Source: Spirochaetaceae bacterium (GTDB taxonomy: Bacteria; Spirochaetota; Spirochaetia; Treponematales; Breznakiellaceae). Taken from it: a stretch of 5,509 bases of DNA. The DNA is taken from NCBI GenBank assembly GCA_031255115.1, contig JAIRTD010000159.1, forward strand, positions 1-5,509, in the 5' to 3' direction. Shown in pieces: positions 5,397 to 5,509 of the stretch (positions are counted from its first letter, which is position 1; each line of letters starts with the position of its first letter). The position numbers and the translations under genes were made by a program. Under the pieces are notes generated by a model, which was not told the origin of the DNA, made no database searches, and saw nothing but the letters and a program-made list of their open reading frames with translations.

Positions 5397-5507
5397 TCAG
5401 GAGGCGGCGCCGCGTTTGGCGGTGAGGAGGAGGCTCTTCCACTTCCAGGCGAGGGGCCCCCGGGTGATCCGTTCCCGCAGGATACCTTCCAGGCGCTTAA
5501 AATCCCC
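5397..5507 (-). CDS. C-terminal end of an unrecognised protein (partial)
   Basis: From the right edge a minus-strand frame of 36 codons runs to a TGA at 5397-5399; the gene begins outside the window. The visible tail reads GDFKRLEGILRERITRG, then PLAWKWKSLLLTAKRGAAS. The GC-rich third positions (for example CTG, CTC, CGC, GCC) resemble the transporter genes, and the frame is basic and plausible as a protein end. I do not recognise a family. It ends 335 bases upstream of the operon promoter's -35 box, on the same strand, and no U-tailed hairpin follows, so where its transcript ends is unclear. The short length makes this a tentative call. Confidence 0.5.
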   Translation of the reverse strand, partial: GDFKRLEGILRERITRGPLAWKWKSLLLTAKRGAAS

Positions 5508-5509
5508 GA

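Overview
The window carries most of a minus-strand sugar-type ABC import operon. In transcription order, right to left, it reads: the C-terminal end of an unrelated or unrecognised gene (5397-5509, cut by the window edge); a gene-free stretch of about 485 bases; a lipoprotein substrate-binding protein (3889-4911); a 163-base structured gap; a first permease (2709-3725); a double-domain ATPase (1148-2704); a second, different permease (127-1176); and the first 46 codons of a metal-dependent hydrolase of the amidohydrolase type (1-140, cut by the left edge). The set matches the carbohydrate uptake transporter 2 (CUT2) class, whose members include the ribose (Rbs), galactose (Mgl) and xylose (Xyl) importers. 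The binding protein captures the solute outside the membrane, the two permeases form the channel, and the fused ATPase drives transport. The substrate cannot be read from the sequence. No RbsD, RbsK or isomerase gene is visible; the only enzyme linked to the transporter is the amidohydrolase.

The operon is compact downstream of the binding protein. The first permease and the ATPase are 4 bases apart, the ATPase and second permease overlap by 29 bases, and the second permease and hydrolase overlap by 14 bases. Each start has a clear purine-rich Shine-Dalgarno sequence. These sites move several starts inward from the longest open frames and support GTG for the first permease and TTG for the ATPase. 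The only large gap inside the operon follows the binding-protein gene and contains a long bulged stem-loop, as expected where the binding protein is made in excess over the membrane parts.

A very good sigma-70-type promoter (TTGACA, 17-base spacer, TATACT) lies about 120 bases upstream of the binding-protein start in an AT-rich region with several inverted repeats: a 17-bp dyad touching the -35, a perfect 13-bp-stem hairpin just upstream, and two AT-rich dyads in the leader. Farther upstream, 5120-5396 has a more balanced composition and several dyads and a direct repeat, but no convincing gene; it may be a dispersed intergenic repeat.

Organism: moderate GC in the genes, strong Shine-Dalgarno sites, a lipoprotein binding protein and AT-rich regulatory DNA fit a Treponema-like spirochaete or a Clostridia-type Firmicute. 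This is an impression, not a demonstration. I did not find a clearly new system; the most uncommon features are the structured upstream region, the two-permease transporter plus hydrolase, and a small in-frame duplication that spans an overlapping stop codon.
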